64,000 bases of DNA from Glutinoglossum americanum (lineage: Eukaryota > Ascomycota > Geoglossomycetes > Geoglossales > Geoglossaceae), in contig JAGHQL010000127.1 of the NCBI GenBank assembly GCA_020080175.1, forward strand, positions 1-64,000. The letters run 5' to 3'. Every line of letters begins with the position of its first letter. Position 1 is the stretch's first letter. The notes beneath the pieces are model-generated. The model had not been told where the DNA came from and made no database searches. It worked only from the letters and a program-made list of their open reading frames with translations. Both the position numbers and the translations under genes were made by a program. Positions 45,628 to 56,038 of the stretch are shown one piece after another.

Positions 45628-45882
45628 GAAACTGTTGGAGATATTCCTTGGCATGGTGGTGGGCGATGAGGTGGCTTCGCCACCTCATCGCCGGGACTTG
45701 TCATAACTACTATTCTAGGTACTCTATTCACCATCATGTATTTAGAGCGGGTATCGCCCGCTCCCAATTCAAGAAGTTGTCCGCTCCAAACCACCTTCAA
45801 TAGAAATGCCTCCTATATAAGCAAGCAACAGCAAACAACAAACAGTCCGAGGCCGGAGGTGGTTAGACCCCCTAATACAACG
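45628..45882. mobile_element. Possible degraded solo LTR-like segment (fossil)
   Basis: The segment begins TGTTGGAGATATTCC, has TATATAAG at about 45813 and ends near CTAATACAACG, resembling a small Copia-type LTR. Part of it (from TATATAAG on) is also present in unit 1, so it predates the duplication. Termini are not certain and no internal element sequence is seen. Confidence 0.3.
45662..45692. other. Perfect 14-bp hairpin with 3-nt loop
   Basis: Arms GGCGATGAGGTGGC and GCCACCTCATCGCC are separated by TTC. A second, shorter hairpin (GAGCGGG/CCCGCTC) follows at about 45746-45764. Both lie in sequence present only in unit 2. Confidence 0.7.
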
Positions 45883-46433
45883 TGTCAAGGCTCGCAAGGT
45901 GCCGCGGGTGCTCGCAGAAATTGGAGTGGACGGCGAGGATGGCCGAGGGCTCTCGGAACCGTTTGTGGGCTCGCAAAGGTGTCACGGCATGGCTAGAGGA
46001 CCCGAGGTGCAGCCCAAGGGTATGGAGGGGGTGTAGAATGGAGAAAGGAGCTCTATTAGATGAATTCTATATACACAATGCGCGTCGACCGATGGAGGAA
46101 AGAGCTCGCGGGCTTGGCCCGAGCACGGGCTCATGCTCACGAGCTCTGCCTCCTGCGGCTCTGCACAACCCGACACGACGCGAGAACCGCCACCGCGGGG
46201 ACGTGCATGCTGCCGAGCGGCACCCCGCTCCTCTGCAAGCCGCAAAACGGGGGATCCCGGCAGCGCCAACCAAACCTCCGTCCTGGGTATAATTGAGGTT
46301 CCGGTCCACTCTTTGCAAAAGCGGCAAAGGCGGGTAGCGATTCTCCGCCAGGATTTATATATACATATAGTGGCTAGCTATCTGTCATATATACATACAC
46401 CCTACATCACCGTGACCCGCCAAAATAACCCCC

Positions 46434-47911
46434 TCAGCCGGCCGGCTGGCTTGGGTGCATCGATTTGATGTGGTCGTTGCATTTGTCCCTTCTGACGAAG
46501 CCCTTGGTGCCGCGACTGCAGCCTGGGATGGGGCATAGGTGTAGTTGTTCTGGGGGAGGGCGGATATGGACGGATCTGATGTGGCGGGTGAGGTCCGTTA
46601 GGCGTCTAAAGGATTTGATGCAGTGGGGGCAGGGGTGGGGGTGTTGTTTCTGTTGTTCTGGCTGTTCCTGTTCCTGTTCTTCCTGTTCTTCCTGTTCTTC
46701 CTGTTCCTCCTGTTCTTCCTGTTCTTCTTGTTTCCCCTGTTGTTCCTGCTGTTCCCATCGTTCCTGGTGCTCCCACTGTTCCTGTTGTCTCCACCGTTCC
46801 TGCTGTTCCCACTGCTCCTGCTGTTCCTGCTGTTNNNNNNNNNNTCCTGTTGTCTCCACCGTTCCTGCTGTTCCCACTGCTCCTGCTGTTCCTGCTGTTC
46901 CCATCGTTCCTGGTGCTCCCACTGTTCCTGTTGTCTCCACCGTTCCTGCTGTTCCCACTGCTCCTGCTGTTCCTGCTGTTTCCATCTTTCATACTGTTCC
47001 CATCGCTCTTGCTGTTCTTGCTGTTCCTGCTGCTCCCACTGCTGCTGCTGCTGCTGCTGTTGCTGCTGCTGTTGTAGTAGTAGTTGCTGTCGTCGGTATT
47101 GTTGGGGAACATGTGTGGTGGTTGGTGTGGTAGCGCAGGGGAAGGAAGTTTGCGGGAAGGGCGAAGAATCACTACTTGGTGAGCGATAAGGAGGCCAAGG
47201 GTAGGTGGAGAGATGGATGGTGGAGACGTACTGTGCGTTGGAGCAGTACGGTACTGGCCTCTGTTGAGGTGGATTGAAATTCGAGAGTGGAGTTGGTTGG
47301 GGAGGATTATGAGCCGCCAAGTTTGTGTAGGAGGATCTACGCTCTTCTTCATTTAAGTATCCCCCGGCTAACCGTGGTATCGACGGGACGATGGGGGATA
47401 GCGACAATTCTCCGAACGCGGCGTGTTGAGGGACTTCGCTATTACAGCCGCAACTGACGGAAGGGCTGTGGCTTCGTTGTTGAGCTGGGTGTCCTATAAC
47501 GGTGGGATTGTTCTGGACAAGCGGCAAAGTAAGGTTCGTCATCTCTAGGTTGTGCGGCGGGACACAACCTGAAACTCTATAGCAGCCGCTATAGTTGTTG
47601 TTGTCCCTAGGGTTGTTGACGGAGGCGAAGCAAGGCAGAGTACCACCTCTGGCAGGAAAAGAGATAGTTGTGTTTGAATTAGGCGGATATGGTCTATGGG
47701 GCCTACGTGCGAGGGCGTGTTGAGCATCGCCTGCGACGAGAGTTGGAGCCGTGCTCAAATCGGCGGCGAAATTGAAATCTAATGGGGCGAAGGGGGCTTG
47801 AAATGGGAAATCCGTCTGGGTAGCGAATAGTGGTTGACCTGAGTTAGGGGGAATCATGTCGATACCGAAATGAGTGACTCCAGACCTGGTGTAGCCGTTG
47901 TTGTTCTCCAT
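46434..47911 (-). CDS. C2H2 zinc-finger protein with Gln/Glu/Trp repeats, copy C
   Basis: Exon 1 is 47911-47232 and exon 2 is 47171-46434. The intron has donor GTACGT and acceptor AAGTAG at the same place as in copy A. It is 60 bp and free of stops in frame, so retention would add 20 residues without a shift. The start MENNNGYTRSGV is paralogous. Exon 2 runs DSSPFPQTSF into poly-Gln, then a long repeat of QEQ, QERW and WEHQ modules and an EEQ run, ending with fingers CPHCIKSFRRLTDLTRHIRS..H and CPIPGCSRGTKGFVRRDKC..H. Ten N at 46835-46844 lie inside the repeat; the Q/E/W frame is open on both sides but out of step across the gap, so the true gap length should leave remainder 2 when divided by 3. 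Predicted regulator; repeat length is unknown. Confidence 0.72.
46670..47060 (-). repeat. Coding repeat tract with an ~81-bp module
   Basis: An imperfect 27-codon module (WEHQERW, EQQEQQEQ, WEQQERW, RQQEQ) recurs on both sides of the N gap. On the N-terminal side is a CAG/CAA run (47038-47075) and on the C-terminal side an EEQ run (46672-46715). Paralogues A, B and D lack this expansion. Confidence 0.85.
46835..46844. other. Ten-N assembly gap in a coding repeat
   Basis: Ten undetermined bases sit inside the near-identical 81-bp repeats, where short reads typically fail. The number is likely a placeholder. Confidence 0.9.
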
Positions 47912-50900
47912 TGGAAAACTTGGGCAATAGAATGTAAGAATGGCGCGAGAAATCCCCGAAGGTATGAGTAAATTGATGTTTCGCGATGTCGTTGAATGTG
48001 AAAAAGGGCAAAAACACTGGCCCGAATGCCAATTTTATTTGTTCGGACGATACAGCCTCTCACTTCTCCACGGCGTAAAAACCAACTCCGGTGCAAAGCC
48101 CTCATCGCCCGGTGCCCGATATGGGGCACCGGAAAGCCTCACGGGCTTCTCCCATCACGCTCGCTCCCAACGTACAATCCGACCATGGGGCACACGGTGG
48201 GCCGTGACCGAGTATTCGTGGATAACGCAATTCTCTCTGAAGCGAGCAAGTCAGCCGGATTGGGCTAGGCAAGACAGACCCCCCGTGCGCCCGGATCACA
48301 CCAATAATTGTTGGGGGTGCGTGTAGGAGTTCATATGTCTGACCGTGCTGAGGCCCGATGAAGGCATTGGAATTTCGACTATCCCTAAAGGAGTCTCAGA
48401 TTGGTTCTGGGGGGAACGGCAAAGGGAAAACAGGTAGGAAGGGCGGCGCCTATACCCACGTTGAGGGGAGCCCCCAGGTGAGGCATCAGCCTTCGCGACC
48501 GGGCGGCGGGCGGAGGGGCGCGTTCGTTGGCGGGCTCCGCAGGTAGTTCCCTCAGCTTCCCCACCCTGCCTAGCTCACGTAAGGCTGACTAGACAAAATG
48601 CCCCAGGTCCGTCTAGCGACGTGTCAATAACGCCAAGATAGGTGGGCTAGGAGACCAGAACCCGGTGAGGCGATTGGGCGCGCATGGAGTGTCGGTGGCG
48701 AGAGCCGCCGGGCAGGGAGGGAGCATCAAGAGCTACCGAGGTTGGAGAGACCTCTTAATTTTCACCCAAATTGGCCGATGGAGCTACTTGAGCTCGGGTT
48801 GATAGGCCGGAACGATAGCTGTAAGCCGGGAAACCAAGTGAATATCATAACGAGACTGAGAAACACGAATAAGTTACAGTAAAAGGGACACGCGCATAAA
48901 CAGCGGACCTTTCCAGGTGGGTTCGTTAAAGGAAGCTATATTGACCGGGCGTCGTGGGGCGTCGGCGGGGCGGTGGGGTGTCGCTTGTTGATGTGGCGAT
49001 ATCCCATCAGCCGAGAAACGAATACGAAGGGGCGCTCGATGGAGGCCGAAAGGAGAAAAAGCAAAGGATTTCTAGACCAGGCGTTTCGGCGTTTGGGCGC
49101 TTGGGCAAGCACCTGCACCTAGGGTCGTTTGCGACAAAAGCAGGTTAGCTATTGCGAAATCTCTTTTAGTTGGGAAACAAGAGACACGAGGGTATGGGGT
49201 GGATTACTTGCGAGAAACCATACACGTGGCCTGTTGGGCACCCATGCATTCGGATGCGTTCCGGCAGGCAAGCTGCATCGTGCACGACTGCAGCCCATTG
49301 AAAACGCCGTTACGAGTCAAGCCGGCAGACGTCCGCCAGCCACCTGTGGCTGGAGTTCCTAGGAGTGGCTGAGGTGAGACAGTGTGGTGAGACTAGAAAG
49401 CATGCGATAGGGAGAATCGTGAGATGGAAAGATAAACGACGGGATAAAATGGAGCAAGCGTAGGGAGTGTTTGCAAGCTGGAAATAGAGGAGTATCAAGG
49501 TCGTATCCAAATAACATAGAGGGTGTCTGTAGGTGGAGTAAGAACACCAGATTTACCAGCGTTCGCAAGAAAGATGATACCGCAATTGCAGTTTCGCTGG
49601 AGAATAACGAAGGGGCCTACGGGAGCCGTACCCTGTTAAAATAGGAGAAGGATATGAGAGAGAGAAAGAGAGAGAGGAGACAGCGAAGAACTTATACACA
49701 CGGTAGAATATTGGTATCTAGGTTAGGTCTCCGTTGCCAAGTGAGCCCAACCTCACAACAGAAAGTAGCCCTTGCGAAAGAGGGCAACTTCGCCCGCTTT
49801 ATGTAATATAATTAGAGCCGATAGAGCCATTGTGAGGTGCCCGACCACTGATGAATAGGTCGAACCATTGTGAAACGTGAGGTAAATAACGATAAAGGGC
49901 GGGTTGTAGGACTAGTAGATCTCATACCTCGCACGCGCCATAAAGTTGGCCCGAAATGGCTCCAGTTGAACCTCGACGGGGTTGGCGGGTTGACGGTCAG
50001 CGAGCGTCAGCGGGAAATCAGTATCGGTTTCGACGCCTCTAGAACCCCCATTAGCTTATTGCCAGCGAGCTTCGGCCGTAAAAGAGTGGGGGTAATACAC
50101 TCTACCATCCACCTCGCGGCGAAGATGTCTGCACAAAAACATGTCCCAGTTCAATTGGAAAACAGCTGCAGTGGGATTCGCGACTCGCATCCCAGCCGGC
50201 GCTAAGCGAGTCACTCGGCATGCAACATTCGCGTATCTCCTCCTGCACGACACCGCAGTCCGGGCCATCGCCGCCCTTCCCGATGACACACAACATCGTG
50301 CCCATATTAGGGGCGACGCCGATGACAGGCTTATCGACCCCTCCGTACAACCCAGGCGCCAGCTAGCTAACCCTGCCCTCGGGGCAATCGGCGACGGTGG
50401 GCGCCGCACACCCTTAACTGGAGCCCTTTTAAAAACAGCAGCCTGCGTCCACGGCCAGCGGCTCCGGGTCGAGAAACGGGCTGCTGTGTGATTCGGGGGA
50501 AATGAAATGCGGTACCAAGAGGAGACGATGAATGCCCAGTCTGTGTGTGGCCGCGGTATCGTATGCCCTTTTTTTTTTTTGGCTCGAACCGCCCCGACCG
50601 CATTAGAGTGGGGCCGTGAGGGACACCGGGCCTCAACGGTCGTATGACGGCGTATAGACTTACCATGCAGTCTCCACCTCATCCGCAGATTTTTTTTATT
50701 TTTAATTTATTTTGTGTGTGTGCGTGTGTGTGCTCTGCCGAATCACTGGAACTCCTTCGATCCATACGTATCCAACCCCACACCAATCCCGTGTGCCGGG
50801 GGAATAAAATGCATCCTTTTGCGCATACGCGTTGTCCGGAATGGGCCGGTCGCATTGTGTCGTGCCCTCGGCCTGCACCTCCCCCGAAAAGTAAACAAAA

Positions 50901-52722
50901 GTTAAACGCTAACCCTGAGAACGAAGGAGATAATTCATTGGCCTCACCTGAGGGGGTTTGATGATGTTCTCAGATCACCTGGTTCGCAAGGAGGGCGGTT
51001 TTTCACTCCGTTACGTGCCCTATTCTAATATGTTGAAGCATGAGCCTGGAGGAAAAATATAAGGCCTGGTGATATCCCATTCTCCGTGCTGAGTTTTTTT
51101 TTGCAGGTTCGCCTCCTCTTCCCTTGAGTCCTGAGCGTGGCAGCTTCGGAATTGCTACTAGCCCTGTCCGCGTTCTATCCCATATGGAACCGCGGCTGCA
51201 ACACCTTTCTTTCTTGATTGCGAGCGCCAGCCCTCTTTGTTTTTCTCGGTGACTTCTATTTCCATCTTGCGTCGCATTTCTATCATCCTGCTCTTTGCAG
51301 CTCTATTTTGCGGCTCTATTCATGAGCCACAGTGTGGCTGGTGGAACTCGTCCCATTTTTCGACGGGGCTGCTAAGGTATAGGCCTCAGGCAACACTCAG
51401 CGGCCTGCCTATTGAACAACACCTCGGATGCACTCGGCGTTACAAGCCGCCGTGGCAGTCTCTCAAAGGCATTTAGTTGGTGCATCTTTATGTCTGCTTT
51501 TTCATAGTAACCGTTTTTGTCAAAGCTGACCTCAGGTGCAGGTTCCAGCCTCAATGTCCCCTCTAGAAATTTCTGCTTTCCCTGTGTTGGAGATCCGCTG
51601 GGCACTTTATTATACTCGTTCCTCAGCCAATGGGATGTCACCACATCGACTCTGGGCAACCCCTAGCATTGCGCCCCGCATATTGCCCCGCATATGCCCC
51701 ACAGATTCCTCAAACAACCAACCTGGATGGTTCCACTGCTTGCATGCGTATTCCGTTCAATGCGTTCTTATCATTTCATTTTTCTAGCCCAAGACGAAAG
51801 ATAGTTACCATGATACTCTCATTAGTCACACTTGTTTTCCCAGGCTTACAGACACCACTCTAGCCACTTTGCGACGTCTCCCCACCCTCGGAGGCTCGCC
51901 CAACTGGTGGCCAGCACTCCCCTGCGTTGACGCCCAAAGCAGACCCTACTGGTCTCATTTGGTTCTGCCCTCCCGGCTCACTTATCCCGGTATCCACGAC
52001 ATTTCGCCAGATGGGACTGGGCAGTCTTTTTTGGGTATCTAACCTTGCGCAAGTTGAGCAGGTTGGGGAGCCGCGCGTGAAATTGACCTGTGAATTCGGT
52101 CTCATGCCTGCTGTCCGGTCGCGAAGGCTAATCTCTTTCGACGACCCGACGACCCGATGATCTCTCTGGGAAAAGGTTTCCTTGGCCCGGGCAAAATACC
52201 CCCACTATTGCGTTGCTTTGCTTTCCTCTCTTCTGCTAAGATTGCCGGCCAATCGGGGCCCTCCGAGGATAACCAAATGCACCCTGCAACTGCTTCTAGC
52301 GGAATACCCTCACCGACTGTTGGACTTTTGACATGGCCTGGTGGAGACAGCTTCTGCCACTCCTCCAGTGTTTGGGCTCTCTGGGCGCAAAGCAGGCCTA
52401 ACTCGCCTAGCCCCATCCGGCCAATTTGTCGGGGAAGCGAATCACACTATGCCGCGAATCCTCTGTCGTTAACCCACGATGTGCCCTGCAGCCAGTTTAT
52501 CTGTGTAGTGAAGGCAGCGGTAGCGGTGGCAAATTTCTTCACTTGAGGCTTTTACTACTCGGTGTCGGGTAACGGGCGTGATGAGAGTTTTCGGGCTGGG
52601 ATCGGCTTTTCGGAGCAAAAACCTGTGGAATAAATTGGCGTTGAGTCTAGCTTCTTTATCTTCTTCTAATCTTAGCGGTACTACGAAAACCGTGATATCC
52701 TCATTCCTTAAGCATTTTAACG
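47912..52722. other. Intergenic between divergent copies C and D
   Basis: About 4.8 kb holding both promoters and partly matching the A/B intergenic region of unit 1. It has a poly-T tract at 50571-50580 and a TG-rich tract at 50713-50732. No gene is supported. Confidence 0.5.
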
Positions 52723-53076
52723 ATGGAGAACAACCACAACCCCAGCAGCAGCAACAACAGCAACGGCGGCTTCCCCGAGTTTGGGACCTCTTTTCTCGGT
52801 GTCAGCGTCCTCCCTCCCAATCCTCCCAATCCTCCCAATTCATACCCCTCATTCCCTGACAACCGGACGAATTTCTGCGAATTTCAGAACCCCATCACCC
52901 CGCCAGGTATCAACCCCACCATCGATTCAAGCATACTTCCTACCCTCACCATAAGTGAGATCCAACAGAATTTCACAAATTTCTCGCATAGGGCATATTT
53001 CCCGGAACCAGACGCCACCGCATCTATCACTGGAGACGGCATTCAACCCAACTTTGCCGCCTTCTACAACCTGGAG

Positions 53077-53109
<33 letters not shown>

Positions 53110-53730
53110 AATAATAATAATAATAATAACAATAACAGCAATAGAGGCGGCGGCCACTACGATTACAGAACTCAGCACTTGGTGCTGCCACAAGAGCTAA
53201 GGACGACAAACCTTACTACACCACTCTTCCAGCCCAACAACGCTATCTTGGGATATCTAGTGCAACAAAAACCGCACAATCCCGCCAGTTACTACGGCGG
53301 CGAAATTCCCCAGCAGGCCATGCTTGGGAGATTGGGGTCTTTCCCATCAGCGCTACAACCAACAAGGGAGATCTTCAACGAGAATGAGAATAGAGGCATC
53401 CCTGCGAGCTCGACAGCTTATGAGTCCCATCCTCCTCCTCCCCCTTCTTACCCGCCACCCATAGACATCAACCCAGCCCTCCAGGTGCTAATAGAGGGGC
53501 ACATCTACTACCTTAAACGACAACAGCCGCCACGCTACCGCTGCCCCCACTGCGTCAAATCGTTCAAGCGCAAATCAGATCGCGTGCGCCATGTCAAGAG
53601 CATCCACTCGCGTCCGCCTGTGGAAGAATTGTACGAGTGCCCAGTAGAGGAGTGCGAATATAGGGGCTCGAATGGGTTTGTGAGGAAAGACAAGCTGGGG
53701 AGTCACTTTAGGGCGATGCATGGGGGTTAG
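52723..53730 (+). CDS. C2H2 zinc-finger protein, copy D, intronless
   Basis: A single exon of 335 residues from MENNHNPSSSNNSNG to FRAMHGG. Asn/Pro-rich N-terminal two thirds include a run of about 20 Asn (AAC/AAT, 53080-53135), then blocks shared with the other copies (LRTTNLTTPL, HNPASYYGGEIPQQ) and a Pro stretch. Fingers: CPHCVKSFKRKSDRVRHVKS..H (from about residue 274) and CPVEECEYRGSNGFVRKDKL..H. Unlike A, B and C there is no intron before the fingers: LKRQQPPRYRCPHC is read straight through, so intron plus flanking linker seem to be lost. It is the divergent partner of copy C and a predicted nuclear DNA-binding protein. The frame is complete and looks functional. Confidence 0.88.
53080..53135 (+). 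repeat. AAC/AAT trinucleotide run encoding poly-Asn
   Basis: About 19 consecutive Asn codons, AAC then AAT, within copy D; likely length-variable. Confidence 0.9.
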
Positions 53731-56038
53731 GGGTTTCAGCTACTATGGGAGGCTAGGAGGGCTCTACTTTCGATGGTACTCGGGGATGTTCCTTTTGCTT
53801 TTACCTGAAGTTGTGCGATTTTGGCGATTTCAACAAACCCCACTACTTACCTGGATTTGACCTTTTCCTTCTTTTTTCAAGGTCTTCCAATTTTTCACAC
53901 ATCGGGCGATAAACGGAGGCCCTACCAAAAGCTTTTATTATAGGGGTTTTTACCTCATGCTTTGAGGGCTGCGGCGCATGAAATATCAAGCTATATGGAT
54001 GAGACAAAAATACTTTATGGCTCTTGTGATGAAGAATACTGTGTATGAGCGTAGATTCATGGCAACACGTTGTTGGTAAGCTGGGTGCAGTGAGATTACA
54101 TAAGCATTGGCGCCCATACAAAACTCCGAACCCCTAAAGTGGCAACAGGTGGTGATATATGATGTCAACGGTTCTAGTAACAACCCCAACGAGAAACGAG
54201 TACACAGAGGCAGCTGGGATTATGAGCGAAATTATGCTAGCATTGAGCATTCTCTAGGTATTTGGCTAGGTAGCAGGGGAATTGAAAGTTGCATCTGCAA
54301 AATTGATGGGGTCTAGTTACCAGATGGCTAAACGGTGTAGAAACGAGTTATCTAACAGTTGCTCTTCGTTGTAGGCGCCTCGAGAGCCGAGTCTGCTGCG
54401 TTTGGGACGGTATTTGTGTCGATTCCCGTGCTAGCATATAGGAAGGATAGGGTCACGCGAAGTCCCGGGGGAAAGGCTAGAGGCCTAGTCGATCAAATAT
54501 ACACGATAGATGTTTGGTGATTGTCTCGCGCTATATTCCCCAGGAGCGCCGTTTCTGTGAGTATCCGATGGAATTTCATTTCCATTACTGGGGTTGCACG
54601 AAAGGACACCGAAGCGAGAGTGGAAACCACCTAAGTCCCATTAGGGGATTTCGATTGCCCTTTTCTGCTACTTGTGGAATTAGGTCTAGTGTAGCCTGGA
54701 TCAATTGCTCAACCGGCTATTGACAAAACAGCAACCGCTGGCGCAACGAACTATGAGTTTAACGAAGACTAGTCCGTTCTGTAATACCCCGTTAGCCCCG
54801 CGCCCAGGTCCTCTTCATGGCAGTTGGCTATATCCGATATCGCCTTGTTATTTTTAAGTCTATCAAGGGACGTATCCACATCGGGGTCATTTATGACCCG
54901 GCAGAAGAAGAAGAACACCACGGCTGGACCAGAATAGCCGCGGGATGGTTTAGGGAGTCTTTGAAATCGGCAGTGGTCTCCCCTAGCTAGTTGGCTTGTG
55001 CTTCAGAAGTTTATAGCTATTTAGGCTCGATTATCAGCATTTTTCAACCAATTACGCCTTGTGGGTGATGCTGAGGGGGGTTTTTTTTTTTGCTTGGCTA
55101 CCCTTCCATCGTCGGTGGCGACTGCAGTCTCTGTAGGGTTACTGAATCGCTTTTTCACTGTTTTGGCTAGCAGCGGACTGGGAGTTTTTACTGAGGATAT
55201 GGAACACTTAGATTGGTGTCGGATTTCATCAGCCGCCAATCTGGATGTGAGGCTGTCCAGGCATCTTATATATGTGTTACTGAAGAACCCTGGAATATGC
55301 TCCCTTTGCGGTTAATGATGGTTGCGATTTTGAGGAATTGTCGAACGGATTCTTCAAGGCGGGGATCCGGTCTCCGTGACCTATCGAACCACCCTTATCT
55401 ATTCACTGGATTAGCTGGTTCTTATTCAAGATGAATGTGAAAGGACAACCAGCTCTCAAGAAAAGGAAGCGTACCGCACAAAATGGTGAAGTTGTAGGAT
55501 GCAAGCTGAGCTACCTTGCGGGGATTTGGGCAGCTTTATAGCTCTTTCGGCCGAGGTATCTTAAGGTTTCCATTTTCACGATGCTAGGTGGTAAACATAT
55601 CGCTCTAAATAAATTAGTAGCCTAATTATGAGAGGTCTTATTTTTGGAGCATCCCATGATTAAGTTCTAGTTCTTTTTACATGTGGCCTCTACTTTCGAT
55701 TTAAGAACTTTTGCAAAAACCTACTTAAGACATTAAGTAATAAGGTCTTAACTAGTTGCTTAACCAAACAAAATCCCATGTCGTGCCATATGAGTAAATC
55801 TCTCATAAGAATATGTGGTATTACGGTAATATCTATTGAAAACCACGATATCTGAGTAATTCTCCCTTTTTTTTTGGACAAGGGTTCGGGTGAGGGGCGA
55901 TTGCGCCTTACCCGAAATGGTCGTCGCTAAACCAAATCGCCCACTTTTCCACGTGGGCGGGGACGAGTTCTCTGCAGCCCTACTATCGGTCTTATCCTCT
56001 AACTCCACCCTACAATCCCTGTCACAGGTTCCTTAGCT
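53731..56038. other. Intergenic, no gene supported
   Basis: The left 450 bp is the end of duplication unit 2. The rest, to the NACHT-WD40 start, has only short frames and a T run at 55079-55091. The region just before 56039 is the promoter side of the NACHT-WD40 gene; no TATA box is obvious. Confidence 0.45.

Larger units (their letters stand above)
45381..54190. repeat. Segmental duplication unit 2
   Basis: Second copy of the ~9-kb unit with gene pair C/D. Its tail (GTGATATATGATGTCAACGG at 54152) repeats its own head (GTAATATATGACGTCAGCGG at 45381), which places the unit junction near 45381 and suggests a head-to-tail tandem. Confidence 0.75.

Noticed and set aside
46465-47189. Plus-strand Ser/Cys/Val- and Leu/Phe-rich frames
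   Set aside because: They are antisense to the Gln/Glu/Trp repeat of zinc-finger copy C and cross the N gap.
49870-50682. Several frames of 80-208 codons on both strands
   Set aside because: GC-rich chance frames that overlap each other, with no domain and no open counterpart in unit 1.
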